Both the position numbers and the translations under genes were made by a program. A stretch of DNA of 64,000 bases from Desulfobacteraceae bacterium Eth-SRB2 (GTDB lineage Bacteria; Desulfobacterota; Desulfobacteria; Desulfobacterales; UBA11574), in the NCBI GenBank assembly GCA_004193595.1, contig RPGQ01000004.1, forward strand, positions 108,264 through 172,263, in the 5' to 3' direction. This document shows positions 9,692 through 18,489 of this stretch, in pieces. Positions within the stretch are counted from its first letter, which is position 1. Each line of letters opens with the position of its first letter. The notes beneath the pieces were generated by a model, which was not told the origin of the DNA, did no database searches, and saw nothing but the letters and a program-made list of their open reading frames with translations.

Positions 9692-10363
9692 CTATTGAGA
9701 GACCTTTTCCCCTTTTTGTTCTTTTAATGATGCCTCACAGGTGGCAATATGCTGCAAAGCCATTTGGTGGACACCCACATCAGAGTATTTGTTGAGGATT
9801 GACTTGAAACGATGTAAAGCGGCTTTATAATGTTTGCTCTTTAAATAAAAAAGTCCGACATAAAGCTCATGCCCGGTAAGGCTTTTTAAACATTTTTTGA
9901 TATGTTCTTCGGCTTTGATCGCATATAAATCTCCCGGAAACTGTTTTTTAAGACGAGTGAACGTATTAAGCGCCTTTTTAGCCGTGGTCTGATCTCTATC
10001 TATAGTATCTATCTGCTTAAAAGAACAGAGCCCCATCTTATATATAACGTAGGGTATGGCTTCATTACGGGGATGAAGACTTTCAAACTCTTCATATGCT
10101 GCCACCGCTTCTTCATACTCTTTAATATTATAATTGGCATCGGCTATTTTCAATTCCGCAAAAGGCACAAATTTACTGAAAGGATACCAATCTTTGAGTT
10201 TCTCAAAGGATTCTATGGATTCTTTATATTTTCCACGGTTGAATTGATCCATTCCATCACTTGCAAGTTCCTGTGCCGTTTTTTCTTCTTTGGGCTCGAA
10301 CCATGCACAACCCGAAACAAAAAGCAACGAAGAAATGAGGCCGAACATTATGATACGTTTCAT
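9692..10363 (-). CDS. bamD: Outer-membrane assembly lipoprotein BamD
   Basis: Component of the BAM machinery that inserts beta-barrel proteins. The 223 residues begin with a lipoprotein signal (hydrophobic stretch then LLFVSGC, lipobox cysteine near residue 19). TPR-like repeats follow, with segments such as YKESIESFEKLKDWYPFSKF and YEEAVAAYEEFESLHP. The start lies 2 bp after the trxB stop, so trxA-trxB-bamD form one minus-strand operon. It implies a diderm cell envelope. Confidence 0.9.
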   Translation of the reverse strand: MKRIIMFGLISSLLFVSGCAWFEPKEEKTAQELASDGMDQFNRGKYKESIESFEKLKDWYPFSKFVPFAELKIADANYNIKEYEEAVAAYEEFESLHPRNEAIPYVIYKMGLCSFKQIDTIDRDQTTAKKALNTFTRLKKQFPGDLYAIKAEEHIKKCLKSLTGHELYVGLFYLKSKHYKAALHRFKSILNKYSDVGVHQMALQHIATCEASLKEQKGEKVSQ

Positions 10364-10365
10364 TT

Positions 10366-11289
10366 TTATACGTTTTCAATATAATTTTCTGCAGAAATAG
10401 CTGCGATGGCGCCGTCGCCAACCGCAGTTGCAATCTGGCGCAACGGGGTATTTCTGACATCACCTGCGGCAAATACTCCGGCCACTGATGTCTCCGCATC
10501 TAAGCCTGCAATAATAAAACCGTTTTCATCCAGTTTTACACTATCTGCCAGGAATTTAGTGTTGGGAATTGTACCTACCCATATAAAGCATCCATCAACG
10601 GAACGTTTTGTTTTATCACCTGTTTTAACATTTTGCACGGTAATATTTTCAACATTAGTTAAACCGCTGATATCAGTCAACACAGAATCCCATATCATTT
10701 CTATTTTTTCATTTGCCAATGCACGTTTCTGAAGAATTGCCTCAGCACGCAGTTTGTCTCTCCGATGAATGAGGTATACTTTTTTTACAAATTTGGTTAG
10801 AAACAAACTTTCCTGTACAGCGGTATCGCCGCCGCCCACAGCAGCAACAACACGGTCTTTGAAAAACGGACCATCACAGGTGGCACATGAAGAGATGCCT
10901 TTGCCGTAAAAAATATCTTCTCCGGGAACACCCAACTTTTTTGGAGAAGCACCGGTTGCTATAATTATGGTATGGCATGTGATGGTTTTGTCGTTTAAGG
11001 TGATTTTCTTAACCGGTTCGGAAAAATCTACGGAAACGACTTCATTGTTTTCTATATTCAGATCAAATCGTTTGACCTGCTCGGTCATCTTCTGAACCAG
11101 ATCGAGTCCGCTGATTCCTTCCGGAAATCCGGGATAATTTTCAATCCAGTCGGTAATAATGACCTGCCCGCCGGGAACAATCTTTTCAATCAGGATTACA
11201 TTTAATCCGCCCCGTGCCGCATAAAGACCGGCGGTGAGCCCAGCAGGGCCACCGCCGATAATGACAAGCTCATAATCGACGTTTTTCAT
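10366..11289 (-). CDS. trxB: Thioredoxin reductase
   Basis: FAD/NADPH-dependent reduction of thioredoxin. The 307 residues show an N-terminal FAD motif (GGGPAGLTAGLYAARGG), the redox-active CATC at about residues 134-137, an NADPH-binding GGGDTAV segment and the C-terminal FAD-site AAGDVRNTPLRQ. It lies 14 bp downstream of trxA on the same strand, making a complete thioredoxin system. Confidence 0.96.
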   Translation of the reverse strand: MKNVDYELVIIGGGPAGLTAGLYAARGGLNVILIEKIVPGGQVIITDWIENYPGFPEGISGLDLVQKMTEQVKRFDLNIENNEVVSVDFSEPVKKITLNDKTITCHTIIIATGASPKKLGVPGEDIFYGKGISSCATCDGPFFKDRVVAAVGGGDTAVQESLFLTKFVKKVYLIHRRDKLRAEAILQKRALANEKIEMIWDSVLTDISGLTNVENITVQNVKTGDKTKRSVDGCFIWVGTIPNTKFLADSVKLDENGFIIAGLDAETSVAGVFAAGDVRNTPLRQIATAVGDGAIAAISAENYIENV

Positions 11290-11303
11290 TGCATATTTTC
11301 CTG

Positions 11304-11627
11304 TTACACCTTATTTATAATTTCTTCGAGTTTTGATTTAGGAACGATACCGACAATCTTATCGAGAACTTTTCCCTCTTTAAAAAAAATAAGGGTGGGA
11401 ATAGATTTTATCCCGTATTTCGTCGGTGTCACCGGGTTTTCATCAACATTACATCTCGTAAATTTGAATTTGTCGCCAAAAGCCTCGGCAAGCTCTTCAA
11501 CAAGCGGCTCTATTGCCCTGCACGGACCGCACCAGGGAGCCCAAAAATCAACCAATACCGGTTTTTCAGACTGCAACACCTCGTCATCAAAGCTGCTGTC
11601 AGCTATTTCTAAAATACCTTTCGCCAT
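11304..11627 (-). CDS. trxA: Thioredoxin
   Basis: Disulfide reductase substrate of TrxB. The active site is WCGPC, with the cis-proline segment SIPTLIFF, in 107 residues. An upstream in-frame ATG at 11645 would add six residues, but the ATG at 11627 has AAAGGAAA about 8 bp upstream and gives the standard MAKG start, so I chose it. It is the first gene of the trxA-trxB-bamD operon. Confidence 0.94.
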   Translation of the reverse strand: MAKGILEIADSSFDDEVLQSEKPVLVDFWAPWCGPCRAIEPLVEELAEAFGDKFKFTRCNVDENPVTPTKYGIKSIPTLIFFKEGKVLDKIVGIVPKSKLEEIINKV

Positions 11628-11645
11628 AAGAGTATTTCCTTTCAT

Positions 11646-12098
11646 AAATTACGTCTCTGAAGTTCTACAACTTATTGAAAAATACATGCTTATTAATGGA
11701 AATCTGTTTATTCCATCAAAATGGAAGAATGGAATGTTGGAAGTAAGGGCGGAAATAAACCATTTAAATTGTAAAAAACTCCTTCAAACCCATCATTCCA
11801 TTACCCCATTATTCCAATTGGGCCTAAGCCCTAAGTTCTTTCAAATTGAAATATACTGCTGTGAATATGCATTGTCAACCTTCAAGAATTTATCTGGCTC
11901 TATGAGCGAATATATATAAAAAGTGTGGCATCTCAAAAAGTTCTGATGGGCTAAATGATGATATTGACACGGCTCCATAATTTATGGAAAAGTTAGTTTC
12001 TACTTTACTAACCATATAAATTCATTTAAAAAATCAAATTAAATTTAAATATTGTACATCGTCGTAATAAACAAAGCAAAAAATGGAGAATATTAAGT
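11646..12098. other. Non-coding spacer between trxA and the DUF3786-like gene
   Basis: About 450 bp between divergent genes. It contains a degraded repeat near 11790-11845 (CCATCATTCCATTACCCCAT...) resembling sequence upstream of ispG. No gene or clear promoter pair was found. Confidence 0.4.
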
Positions 12099-12722
12099 AT
12101 GGAAGTTATGGGCGACAATTACGCTAAAATTGTACAAAATAATCTTAAAAGACTTTATAAAAATTTCCCGGAAAACCTGGTACGGGCTTTACCCTCGGAA
12201 CGGGATAAAGATTCCTTTTTATTTGATGCTTTTGGTGAGAAATGTGAGCTTCGACCCCATGCAATCTTTCTGGGCGAAGTCCAACAGACCGGCGTGATCG
12301 GGATTCTGATTTCCCTGTATGCGCTCCATGCCACGCCGGAGCCAAGCACGCTGGAGCCGTTAAAAGCCTTTAAGGATTTTCCAAACAGTATGCCCTATGC
12401 CGGGGCTTTCGTCACCCATACTCAACAGATTCTGGTGCCACACGTTGATAAAATCCAAAAAGCAAGAGACCAAATTATGGAAAACCTCCTCGGATGTGAC
12501 GCTCCGGCAAGTGTGAAAGGCGATATTTCATTTATTGTCTACCCGTTGCCCAAAATAGCCCTTTGCTATATTTTCTATGAAGCCGATGACGATTTTTCGG
12601 CTTCGGTCACCTGCCTTTATTCAAATAATGCCCTATCGTTTTTGCCCATAGACGCTCTGGCGGACGTGGGAGAATATACATCACGGAAGATGCTTGACCT
12701 TATCCATGAGTCTGTTGATTAA
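12099..12722 (+). CDS. DUF3786-like protein
   Basis: A 207-residue soluble protein resembling the DUF3786 family, which is common in anaerobic deltaproteobacteria and clostridia and has no established function. Recognisable stretches are an N-terminal NYAKIVQNNLKRL helix, FGEKCELRP, a central SMPYAGAFVTHTQQIL segment and YPLPKIALCYIFYEADDDF. GGAGA lies about 11 bp before the ATG at 12099. A second in-frame ATG (residue 4) is equally possible. It is a single gene between convergent and divergent neighbours, with no operon context. Confidence 0.65.
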   Translation: MEVMGDNYAKIVQNNLKRLYKNFPENLVRALPSERDKDSFLFDAFGEKCELRPHAIFLGEVQQTGVIGILISLYALHATPEPSTLEPLKAFKDFPNSMPYAGAFVTHTQQILVPHVDKIQKARDQIMENLLGCDAPASVKGDISFIVYPLPKIALCYIFYEADDDFSASVTCLYSNNALSFLPIDALADVGEYTSRKMLDLIHESVD

Positions 12723-12760
12723 TGGTCTTTTCGCACAATCTCTGCGTTATGCTCAAAAAA

Positions 12761-12832
12761 CAATCCTCGGAATATCAAATATATGCCTGTGGTTATTTTT
12801 TTCGCATGCCTTGATCTTGAACGAAAATCCTC
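12761..12832 (-). repeat. Dispersed repeat C, copy 2
   Basis: Read on the minus strand this gives TGAGGATTTTCGTTCAAGAT... followed by AGGCATATATTTGATATTCC. It matches both blocks of copy 1 at 2775-2936 but without the 90-bp GC-rich insert. Confidence 0.6.
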
Positions 12833-12911
12833 ATTAATCAACAGACTCATCCATTGATTATCAAACAAGATTGCCCATTTCATCCCAAGGATGTTGTGGG
12901 TAATAATAGGT

Positions 12912-13943
12912 TCATGCCGAGACAGTCAATTTATCTTCAGCAAGGGAAAGATCCGGGATAATTTCGAGTGATTTGATTTGAAATTTTCTTTTCAGGCTTT
13001 CCACGTTCTTATTTTTTAACCCCCTGATTTTTGAAATGCTTCGGGGGTGAACTTTTATGGTAATTTTGTCACAAGAGCCTTTCTCGGCTTCCAGGAGTGA
13101 TGTGGCCATGTCAAGAAAGATTTTAGAATGGACCATATGTCCGAAAGCCGGATGGTAGGGTCCTGCTAAAATTGTCGTGTCTTTTGAAAGGTCCTCTGAG
13201 GCCTGAAGCCCCATACGAATGACCGGTATTTTTTTGCTTTTGAAAAAAAGGAAAAGGGTTTTTACAAGGGGTACACATCGCGAAAGAGACCAGGGTGTAT
13301 ATTCTCCTTTTTTATACCATACGGCAAGACGGCTGCTTGCAAGTACAACCGTAGGATAAATCCTCACAAAATCAGGAGAAAGTGATGCAATTTTTTGTGC
13401 GGTAACAAGGGATTTGGTTTCGTCATCACCCGGTAAGGCAACCATCATCTGCATGCCGACTTCATAGTTCCGCTCCTTTAGCATGGCCGCCGCTTTTTCC
13501 GTATCCAAGGCGGTGTGTCCTCGTTTAGCCATGGCCAGCACCTGATTATCCATTGACTGAACACCGATTTCAATGGTTGAAACGGGATAATCCTTAATGA
13601 TATTTAGTTGTTCAACGCCTATAGTATCCGGCCGGGTAGAAAACCGAATACTGTCAACTCTTTTATTTTTTACAAATTTTGTTGTTTCATCAAGTAAAAG
13701 CCTGATGTAATCTTCTTTCAGGCCCAGAAAATTCCCGCCGTAGAAAGCCACCTGAACATACCGTCCATCTTTCTCTTTATATTGAAGAAACTCATTTATC
13801 AGAAAACAAAGTGTTTCCGGAGAAATAGTGTCAGGCGTTACACCGGTGATGGATGTCTGGTTGCAGAAAGCGCACTGATGCGGACATCCGGCATTGGGTA
13901 AAAAAATCGGAATGACAAAAGGAGTGTTTTTCTTTTTAAGCAA
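12912..13943 (-). CDS. Radical SAM protein, Elp3-like family
   Basis: A 343-residue radical SAM enzyme. The N-terminal cluster motif is CPHQCAFCNQ (C-x3-C-x2-C, about residues 19-26), followed by the Elp3/HemN-like core with VAFYGGNFLGL, FSTRPDTIG and a SIEIGVQSMDNQVLAMAKRGH segment. The substrate is not known. The family includes YhcC-type proteins and bacterial Elp3 homologues without the acetyltransferase domain. The gene stands alone, with the start followed upstream by a 150-bp dispersed repeat. Confidence 0.85.
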   Translation of the reverse strand: MLKKKNTPFVIPIFLPNAGCPHQCAFCNQTSITGVTPDTISPETLCFLINEFLQYKEKDGRYVQVAFYGGNFLGLKEDYIRLLLDETTKFVKNKRVDSIRFSTRPDTIGVEQLNIIKDYPVSTIEIGVQSMDNQVLAMAKRGHTALDTEKAAAMLKERNYEVGMQMMVALPGDDETKSLVTAQKIASLSPDFVRIYPTVVLASSRLAVWYKKGEYTPWSLSRCVPLVKTLFLFFKSKKIPVIRMGLQASEDLSKDTTILAGPYHPAFGHMVHSKIFLDMATSLLEAEKGSCDKITIKVHPRSISKIRGLKNKNVESLKRKFQIKSLEIIPDLSLAEDKLTVSA

Positions 13944-14004
13944 CGCAATCTTTTCCCAAATTATTACAATTGATGAATTCGTAACAAGAGAATTTCATTA
14001 CGTT

Positions 14005-14160
14005 TTAGTCCCTTAGTTGTAAATTTTGTGCTTTTTGTGGAAAAACTTTTTCCATTCTGCCACTAAGCCACCAAGGCACGAAGAAAGAATAATAAATATA
14101 TCCTTTGTGTCTTAGTGCCTTTGTGGCAAATATTTTTGGTTCCGGCCCGTCCGGGTTAGG
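14005..14160 (-). repeat. Dispersed repeat B (CACAAAG-type), copy 1
   Basis: On the minus strand it reads CCTAACCCGGAC...GGAACCAAAAATATTTGCC, then CACAAAGGCACTAAGACACA and CCACAAAAAGCACAAAATTT. It matches 42838-42993 nearly base for base over about 155 bp. Shorter or diverged relatives are at 21352-21510 and 36838-37021. Confidence 0.75.
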
Positions 14161-14186
14161 TTTTAAGATCTAAAAGACTCGACCGA

Positions 14187-14888
14187 TTAACCCGGTCCGG
14201 ATTTTAAAATATCAAGGCCTTTTCTGGCAGCATCCTGTTCGGCGGCCTTCTTGCTTTTTCCGATTCCTTCTGCCTGGACCTCACCCACTTTCAACTGAAC
14301 CCGAAAGGTTTTGTCGTGATCCGGACCGTTTTCATTAACGACACTGTAAATCGGTACGGATCTGTATTCCATCTGGACAAGTTCCTGAATCTGGCTTTTG
14401 AAATCATGATTGGCAGTAGGAGTGGTTACGGAATTAATCAAAAACGAAAAATGGCCGTCAATGATATTAAAAACAGCATCAAAACCGCCATCTACATAAA
14501 CCGCTGCAATTACAGCTTCAAAAGTATCTGCCAGTATGGATTTCTTATTCCAGCCTTTTGATTGGATCTCTCCCTTGCCGAGTTGTAAATAGGAACCCAG
14601 ATTTATTCCGCGGGCAATGGATGCAAGTTGAGATTCATTAACCAGATTGGCCCTCATCCTGGATAGATCGCCCTCCTTTAACTCCGGGTATCTTTGCATG
14701 AGGATGTGGCCTACGACAAGGTTTAAGACAGCATCCCCAAGAAATTCAAGCCGTTCATTGTCCTTGAGGTCTGTGTCGAGTTGTTCATTTACAAATGAAC
14801 TGTGTCGTAAGGATTCGACAAGGAGATCCGTATTCTTGAATTCATAATTAAGTTTGTGAGTTAATTCAGAAAGATCTGTTTGTTCCAT
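14187..14888 (-). CDS. rnc: Ribonuclease III
   Basis: Cleaves double-stranded RNA in rRNA and mRNA processing. The signature NERLEFLGDAVL is near residue 43 and the second acidic site, LADTFEAVIAAVYVDGG, is near 118. A C-terminal dsRNA-binding domain ends GKSKKAAEQDAARKGL. At 233 residues it has normal length. It is 12 bp downstream of the PHP gene on the same strand, suggesting an operon dksA-PHP-rnc. Confidence 0.95.
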   Translation of the reverse strand: MEQTDLSELTHKLNYEFKNTDLLVESLRHSSFVNEQLDTDLKDNERLEFLGDAVLNLVVGHILMQRYPELKEGDLSRMRANLVNESQLASIARGINLGSYLQLGKGEIQSKGWNKKSILADTFEAVIAAVYVDGGFDAVFNIIDGHFSFLINSVTTPTANHDFKSQIQELVQMEYRSVPIYSVVNENGPDHDKTFRVQLKVGEVQAEGIGKSKKAAEQDAARKGLDILKSGPG

Positions 14889-14900
14889 CTATGTTCCTAT

Positions 14901-15755
14901 CTATAGACTTGAAATTAATTTTTCATACAGTTCATAGGGAACAGAGAAATTTCCTCTACCTGACCCCATTTTAATTTCGGGTTTGATAGAACCGTGGAAA
15001 TCTGTACCCCCTGTAATTAATAATCCATGCCGGTTTGCGATCTCAGTATATCGGGCAATAAGATCCGGCGTATGTTCAGGATAATAAACTTCTATTCCTT
15101 TAAGGCCCATTTCCTTTAAACGGGAAATCAGCTTTTTAAAAACATCATCCTTTTTGATTTCGAGAAGAACGGGATGAGCCAGAACAGGAATTCCCCCGGC
15201 ATTGCGTATGACTTCAATTGCCCTGTCACAATCAACACGATATTTATCAATATATGCCGGTTGACCTTTTGCCAGATATTTGTCAAATGCCTCGGCAACC
15301 GATTGAACAAAGCCCTTTTTCACCATTTGCTTTGCAATATGAGGTCTTCCAAGCTGACATTCTCCAAAATCTTTCCGTATTTCGTTCAACGTAAGTTCAA
15401 AACCCATTCGATTCAGCAGTTTAATAATCCGTGGGTTTCTATTCTTTCTCGCCTCCTGAAGTTTAGCAAGTGTCTGATTTAATATAAAATCATCAATGTT
15501 AATGGCATAACCCAAAATATGAAAGCTTCCCGGAAAAGAAAAAGGCGGTGGGGGAACCGCGCTGATTTCAACACCGGTTAAGAAATTAATGGAAGGCGGT
15601 ATCCCAATGGCAAGGGCTTCTTTTGTTCCAGCAACGGTGTCGTGATCTGTAATGGATATGGCCCCGAGATTGATGCTTTGAGCCAGATTGAGGATTTCTA
15701 ATGGTGAAAATGTTCCATCAGAAGCTGTTGAATGAATATGAAGGTCTATGTTCAC
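14901..15755 (-). CDS. PHP-domain phosphoesterase (nucleoside-bisphosphate phosphatase/RNase AM-like)
   Basis: A metal-dependent phosphoesterase. The PHP motif DLHIHSTASDG starts at once after the proposed start, SITDHDTVAG follows near residue 40, PVLAHPVLL is near 190 and a late GGTDFHG motif is near 252. The longest open frame (from 15902) would run 140 bp into the DksA gene. The family starts at this motif, so I chose GTG at 15755, 7 bp after the DksA stop and preceded by TAAGAAT, which gives 284 residues. Family members hydrolyse 3',5'-nucleoside bisphosphates or trim RNA ends, which would fit its neighbour rnc; the substrate here is unproven. Confidence 0.85.
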   Translation of the reverse strand: MNIDLHIHSTASDGTFSPLEILNLAQSINLGAISITDHDTVAGTKEALAIGIPPSINFLTGVEISAVPPPPFSFPGSFHILGYAINIDDFILNQTLAKLQEARKNRNPRIIKLLNRMGFELTLNEIRKDFGECQLGRPHIAKQMVKKGFVQSVAEAFDKYLAKGQPAYIDKYRVDCDRAIEVIRNAGGIPVLAHPVLLEIKKDDVFKKLISRLKEMGLKGIEVYYPEHTPDLIARYTEIANRHGLLITGGTDFHGSIKPEIKMGSGRGNFSVPYELYEKLISSL

Positions 15756-15762
15756 ATTCTTA

Positions 15763-16125
15763 TTATAATCCAAGGGCTTTTTCAAAAGCCTCTTCTTTGG
15801 TTTTACAATTAATACATAACGTTGTAACCGGTCTGGCCTTAAGGCGACTCGTTGAAATATCTTCACCGCACTTTTCACATATTCCGAAAGTGTTGTCTTC
15901 AATACGATCTAAGGCTTTTTTAATCTTTTTAATAAGTTTGTTTTCTCTATCCCTTATACGAAGCATAAAATTCCGGTCTGCTTCAAGAGAAGCACGGTCC
16001 GCTGGATCCGGAAAATTCTCTTTTGGGATGGTCATACCTGAGACAGTATTGTCTGCATGACTCAAAAGTTCTTCTAACCGGTTGGTTAGAAACTCTTTAA
16101 AATATTCGATATCATCCGGTTTCAT
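15763..16125 (-). CDS. dksA: DksA/TraR-family transcription factor
   Basis: Binds the RNA polymerase secondary channel, in many bacteria together with ppGpp. The 120 residues have an N-terminal coiled coil, and the four-cysteine zinc finger CEKCG...CINC lies near residues 83-107. The coiled-coil tip lacks an unmistakable D-x-x-D-A motif but has DPADRASLEADRN, which is similar. It is the first gene of a likely dksA-PHP-rnc operon. A (p)ppGpp synthetase is encoded 6 kb away. Confidence 0.88.
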   Translation of the reverse strand: MKPDDIEYFKEFLTNRLEELLSHADNTVSGMTIPKENFPDPADRASLEADRNFMLRIRDRENKLIKKIKKALDRIEDNTFGICEKCGEDISTSRLKARPVTTLCINCKTKEEAFEKALGL

Positions 16126-16234
16126 GGCAATCCTTTGAAATGATAAATAATTCGAATTTTTGAGAAATAGTAAGTTTACATTAAAAAAAAGTCTGTGTAA
16201 AGAATAAAATCTATTTTTTTGTAATTTTTAAAAA

Positions 16235-17173
16235 TTAAGTGGTTTGTTTCAAAAATCGTTCCAGCTGCTTCATGCTGTTTACCGTATATATTTTACAGGG
16301 ATAATCCTTGGGTAAAATCTTTTTTATTAAACCGGTAAGAACTTTTCCCGGGCCCACTTCAACAAAGACCTCCACGTTTTCTGCCATAAGCCTGCAGACT
16401 AAGTCATACCATTTTACAGGGTTGCAAAGCTGCCGGGCCATGATCGTTTTAATTTCATGGGTATCTTTAGCATAATCAGCCGTTACATTAAAAAGCACGG
16501 GTCTGTCCGGTGTACTAAAATGTATTGATTCCATAAAGTCACTAAACTTTTCCTGGGCGCCTTTTATCAATTCACTGTGCCATGCCCCGCTAACTTTCAA
16601 CGGGATGGCTTTGGCGCCTCGGGAACCTGCCAGGGAAGAAACCTTTTTAACCATATCGGGCGCTCCGGTTATTACAATTTGCTGTTCGGTGTTGTGATTT
16701 GCCACGGCAACAATTCCTTCTTTTTGTACCTCGGCGACAAGTTCTTCGACGGTATTTATAGGCAACCCGATAATTGCATGCATGGCCCCTTTATACCGGG
16801 TTGCTTCACGGTGCATCAATTCACCTCTTTTAAAAACGAGCCGGATGGTATCTTCTTTTGATGTGATGTTTGATGCGTGCATGGCGCTGTATTCGCCCAG
16901 ACTATGGCCGGCGGATACATCGGGTCTGATACCCTCTTTTTCAATTGCAGAAAGGCAGGCCAGACTTACAGCGGTTACCGCAGGCTGAAGATTCACCGTT
17001 TGGGTAAGCTCTTCGAAAGGACCTTTGAAACACAGTTTAGATATATTGATTCGGGTTATCTCTTCCGCCATGTCAAAAATTTCTCTGACACTATCGTATT
17101 CCTGATAAAAATCAAGACACATACCCACAGATTGTGATCCCTGACCGGGAAAAAGGAATGCTGTTTTTTTCAA
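16235..17173 (-). CDS. fabD: Malonyl-CoA:ACP transacylase
   Basis: Loads malonate onto ACP for fatty-acid synthesis. The N-terminus FLFPGQGSQSVGM, the nucleophile motif GHSLGEYSA (Ser near residue 92) and a late VFVEVGPGKVLTGL are all present. The longest frame starts at 17254, inside hemA. GGAGG lies 7 bp before a TTG at 17173, and that start gives the typical MKKTAFLFPGQ beginning and 312 residues, so I chose TTG. It follows hemA by 13 bp. Confidence 0.92.
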   Translation of the reverse strand: MKKTAFLFPGQGSQSVGMCLDFYQEYDSVREIFDMAEEITRINISKLCFKGPFEELTQTVNLQPAVTAVSLACLSAIEKEGIRPDVSAGHSLGEYSAMHASNITSKEDTIRLVFKRGELMHREATRYKGAMHAIIGLPINTVEELVAEVQKEGIVAVANHNTEQQIVITGAPDMVKKVSSLAGSRGAKAIPLKVSGAWHSELIKGAQEKFSDFMESIHFSTPDRPVLFNVTADYAKDTHEIKTIMARQLCNPVKWYDLVCRLMAENVEVFVEVGPGKVLTGLIKKILPKDYPCKIYTVNSMKQLERFLKQTT

Positions 17174-17186
17174 TGTCGTCCTCCAT

Positions 17187-18455
17187 TTACTCATCAAGTT
17201 TAAAAAGTTTTCGGGTAATGTCGAGGTAGCCGGATTTGTTTTGATGATATCCATTGCTTTTTAATAACAGTGTAGGATCATGCAGGATCTTATTTATCAT
17301 GGCGCTCGTCATTCGGGTAATGGCTTGGCGATCATCATCTGACAGATGTTTTAAAGAATTCAATGTTTTTTTTATTTCCGCTTTGGCAATACCGTCCATT
17401 TTGTTCCTTAACGCAACAATTGTGGGTACCACATCCAAATTGTCGTACCACTGCCTGAAACCGATGACAGCCTCGTCAACGATTCTTTCCCCTTTAATCG
17501 CCTCCTTTTTGCGATTTTCAATACTTTCGTCGATGACCCCTTTCAGGTCATCGATGTCATAAACATATGAATTGGTCAGACGGTTTATTTCCGGATCGAT
17601 ATCTCGGGGCACCGCGATATCAATAAAAAAAATAGGGCGATTCCGGCGGCGGCGTATGATCGCCTTTACCTGTTCGCGGGTAACGACGTAATCGGGTGAA
17701 CCGGTGGAGCTGATAACAATATCAACACGCGGTAAGCTGTCTGCAATCTCTTCAAACCGAATGGCTTCGCCCTTGAATCTTTTGGCAAGTTTAACACCGT
17801 TTTCAAAAGTTCGGTTCGCGACCAGAATATCCCCGGCTTTATTTCGAATCAGATGTTCAACCGCCAGTTCAGCCATTTCCCCGGCTCCGATAAGAAGAAC
17901 CTTTTTTTCTTCAAAGGCGCCGAATATTTTGCGCCCCAACTCAATCGCCGCGTAACTGATGGATACCGCATGATCTCCGATCCCGGTTTCATTACGAACA
18001 CGTTTTGCCACGAAAAAGGTCCGATGAAACAACTTGTTCAGAATAACACCGGATGTTTTTTTTAACGTAGCCAGCTTATAAGCTTCTTTTATCTGACCCA
18101 GTATCTGTGGCTCTCCAACAACCATGGAGTCAAGACTTGAGGCAACTCTGAACATATGCCGGACAGCATCATCACCCTTATAGATATAAAGGGATTTTTC
18201 AAATTCGGAAGCCGGTAGCTTTTTAAATTCGGATAGAAACCTTTTAGCAGTCCTAACCGCATGGGCTTTGTCCTCGGTGGCCATAAGAATTTCTACACGG
18301 TTGCAGGTTGAAACAAGAACAGCTTCACTGATCACCGGCAATTCTTGAAAAGCTCTCAGCACAACGGATGTCTCGCCCGGTGAAAATGCGAGGCACTCCC
18401 TCAACGCAACCGGAGCTGTTTTATGATTCAATCCTAATAAGACGATTTCTAACAT
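17187..18455 (-). CDS. hemA: Glutamyl-tRNA reductase
   Basis: First enzyme of C5-pathway tetrapyrrole synthesis; reduces glutamyl-tRNA to glutamate-1-semialdehyde with NADPH. The N-terminus is LLGLNHKTAPVALRE, the catalytic-cysteine segment STCNRVEIL follows near residue 50, SSLDSMVVGEPQILGQ near 100, and the NADPH-binding GAGEMAELAVEHL near 190. The long open frame begins at 18566 inside the ccsA end. The ATG at 18455 gives the standard 422-residue protein. It lies between ccsA and fabD in one minus-strand operon. Confidence 0.95.
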   Translation of the reverse strand: MLEIVLLGLNHKTAPVALRECLAFSPGETSVVLRAFQELPVISEAVLVSTCNRVEILMATEDKAHAVRTAKRFLSEFKKLPASEFEKSLYIYKGDDAVRHMFRVASSLDSMVVGEPQILGQIKEAYKLATLKKTSGVILNKLFHRTFFVAKRVRNETGIGDHAVSISYAAIELGRKIFGAFEEKKVLLIGAGEMAELAVEHLIRNKAGDILVANRTFENGVKLAKRFKGEAIRFEEIADSLPRVDIVISSTGSPDYVVTREQVKAIIRRRRNRPIFFIDIAVPRDIDPEINRLTNSYVYDIDDLKGVIDESIENRKKEAIKGERIVDEAVIGFRQWYDNLDVVPTIVALRNKMDGIAKAEIKKTLNSLKHLSDDDRQAITRMTSAMINKILHDPTLLLKSNGYHQNKSGYLDITRKLFKLDE

Positions 18456-18489
18456 ATTTCTTAATAATACAGGTCGGCTACCTTTGTAT

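Noticed and set aside
14005..14160. CRISPR array from the CACAAAG-type periodic repeats
   Set aside because: Units are 10-11 bp and imperfect, there are no spacers of constant length and no cas genes.
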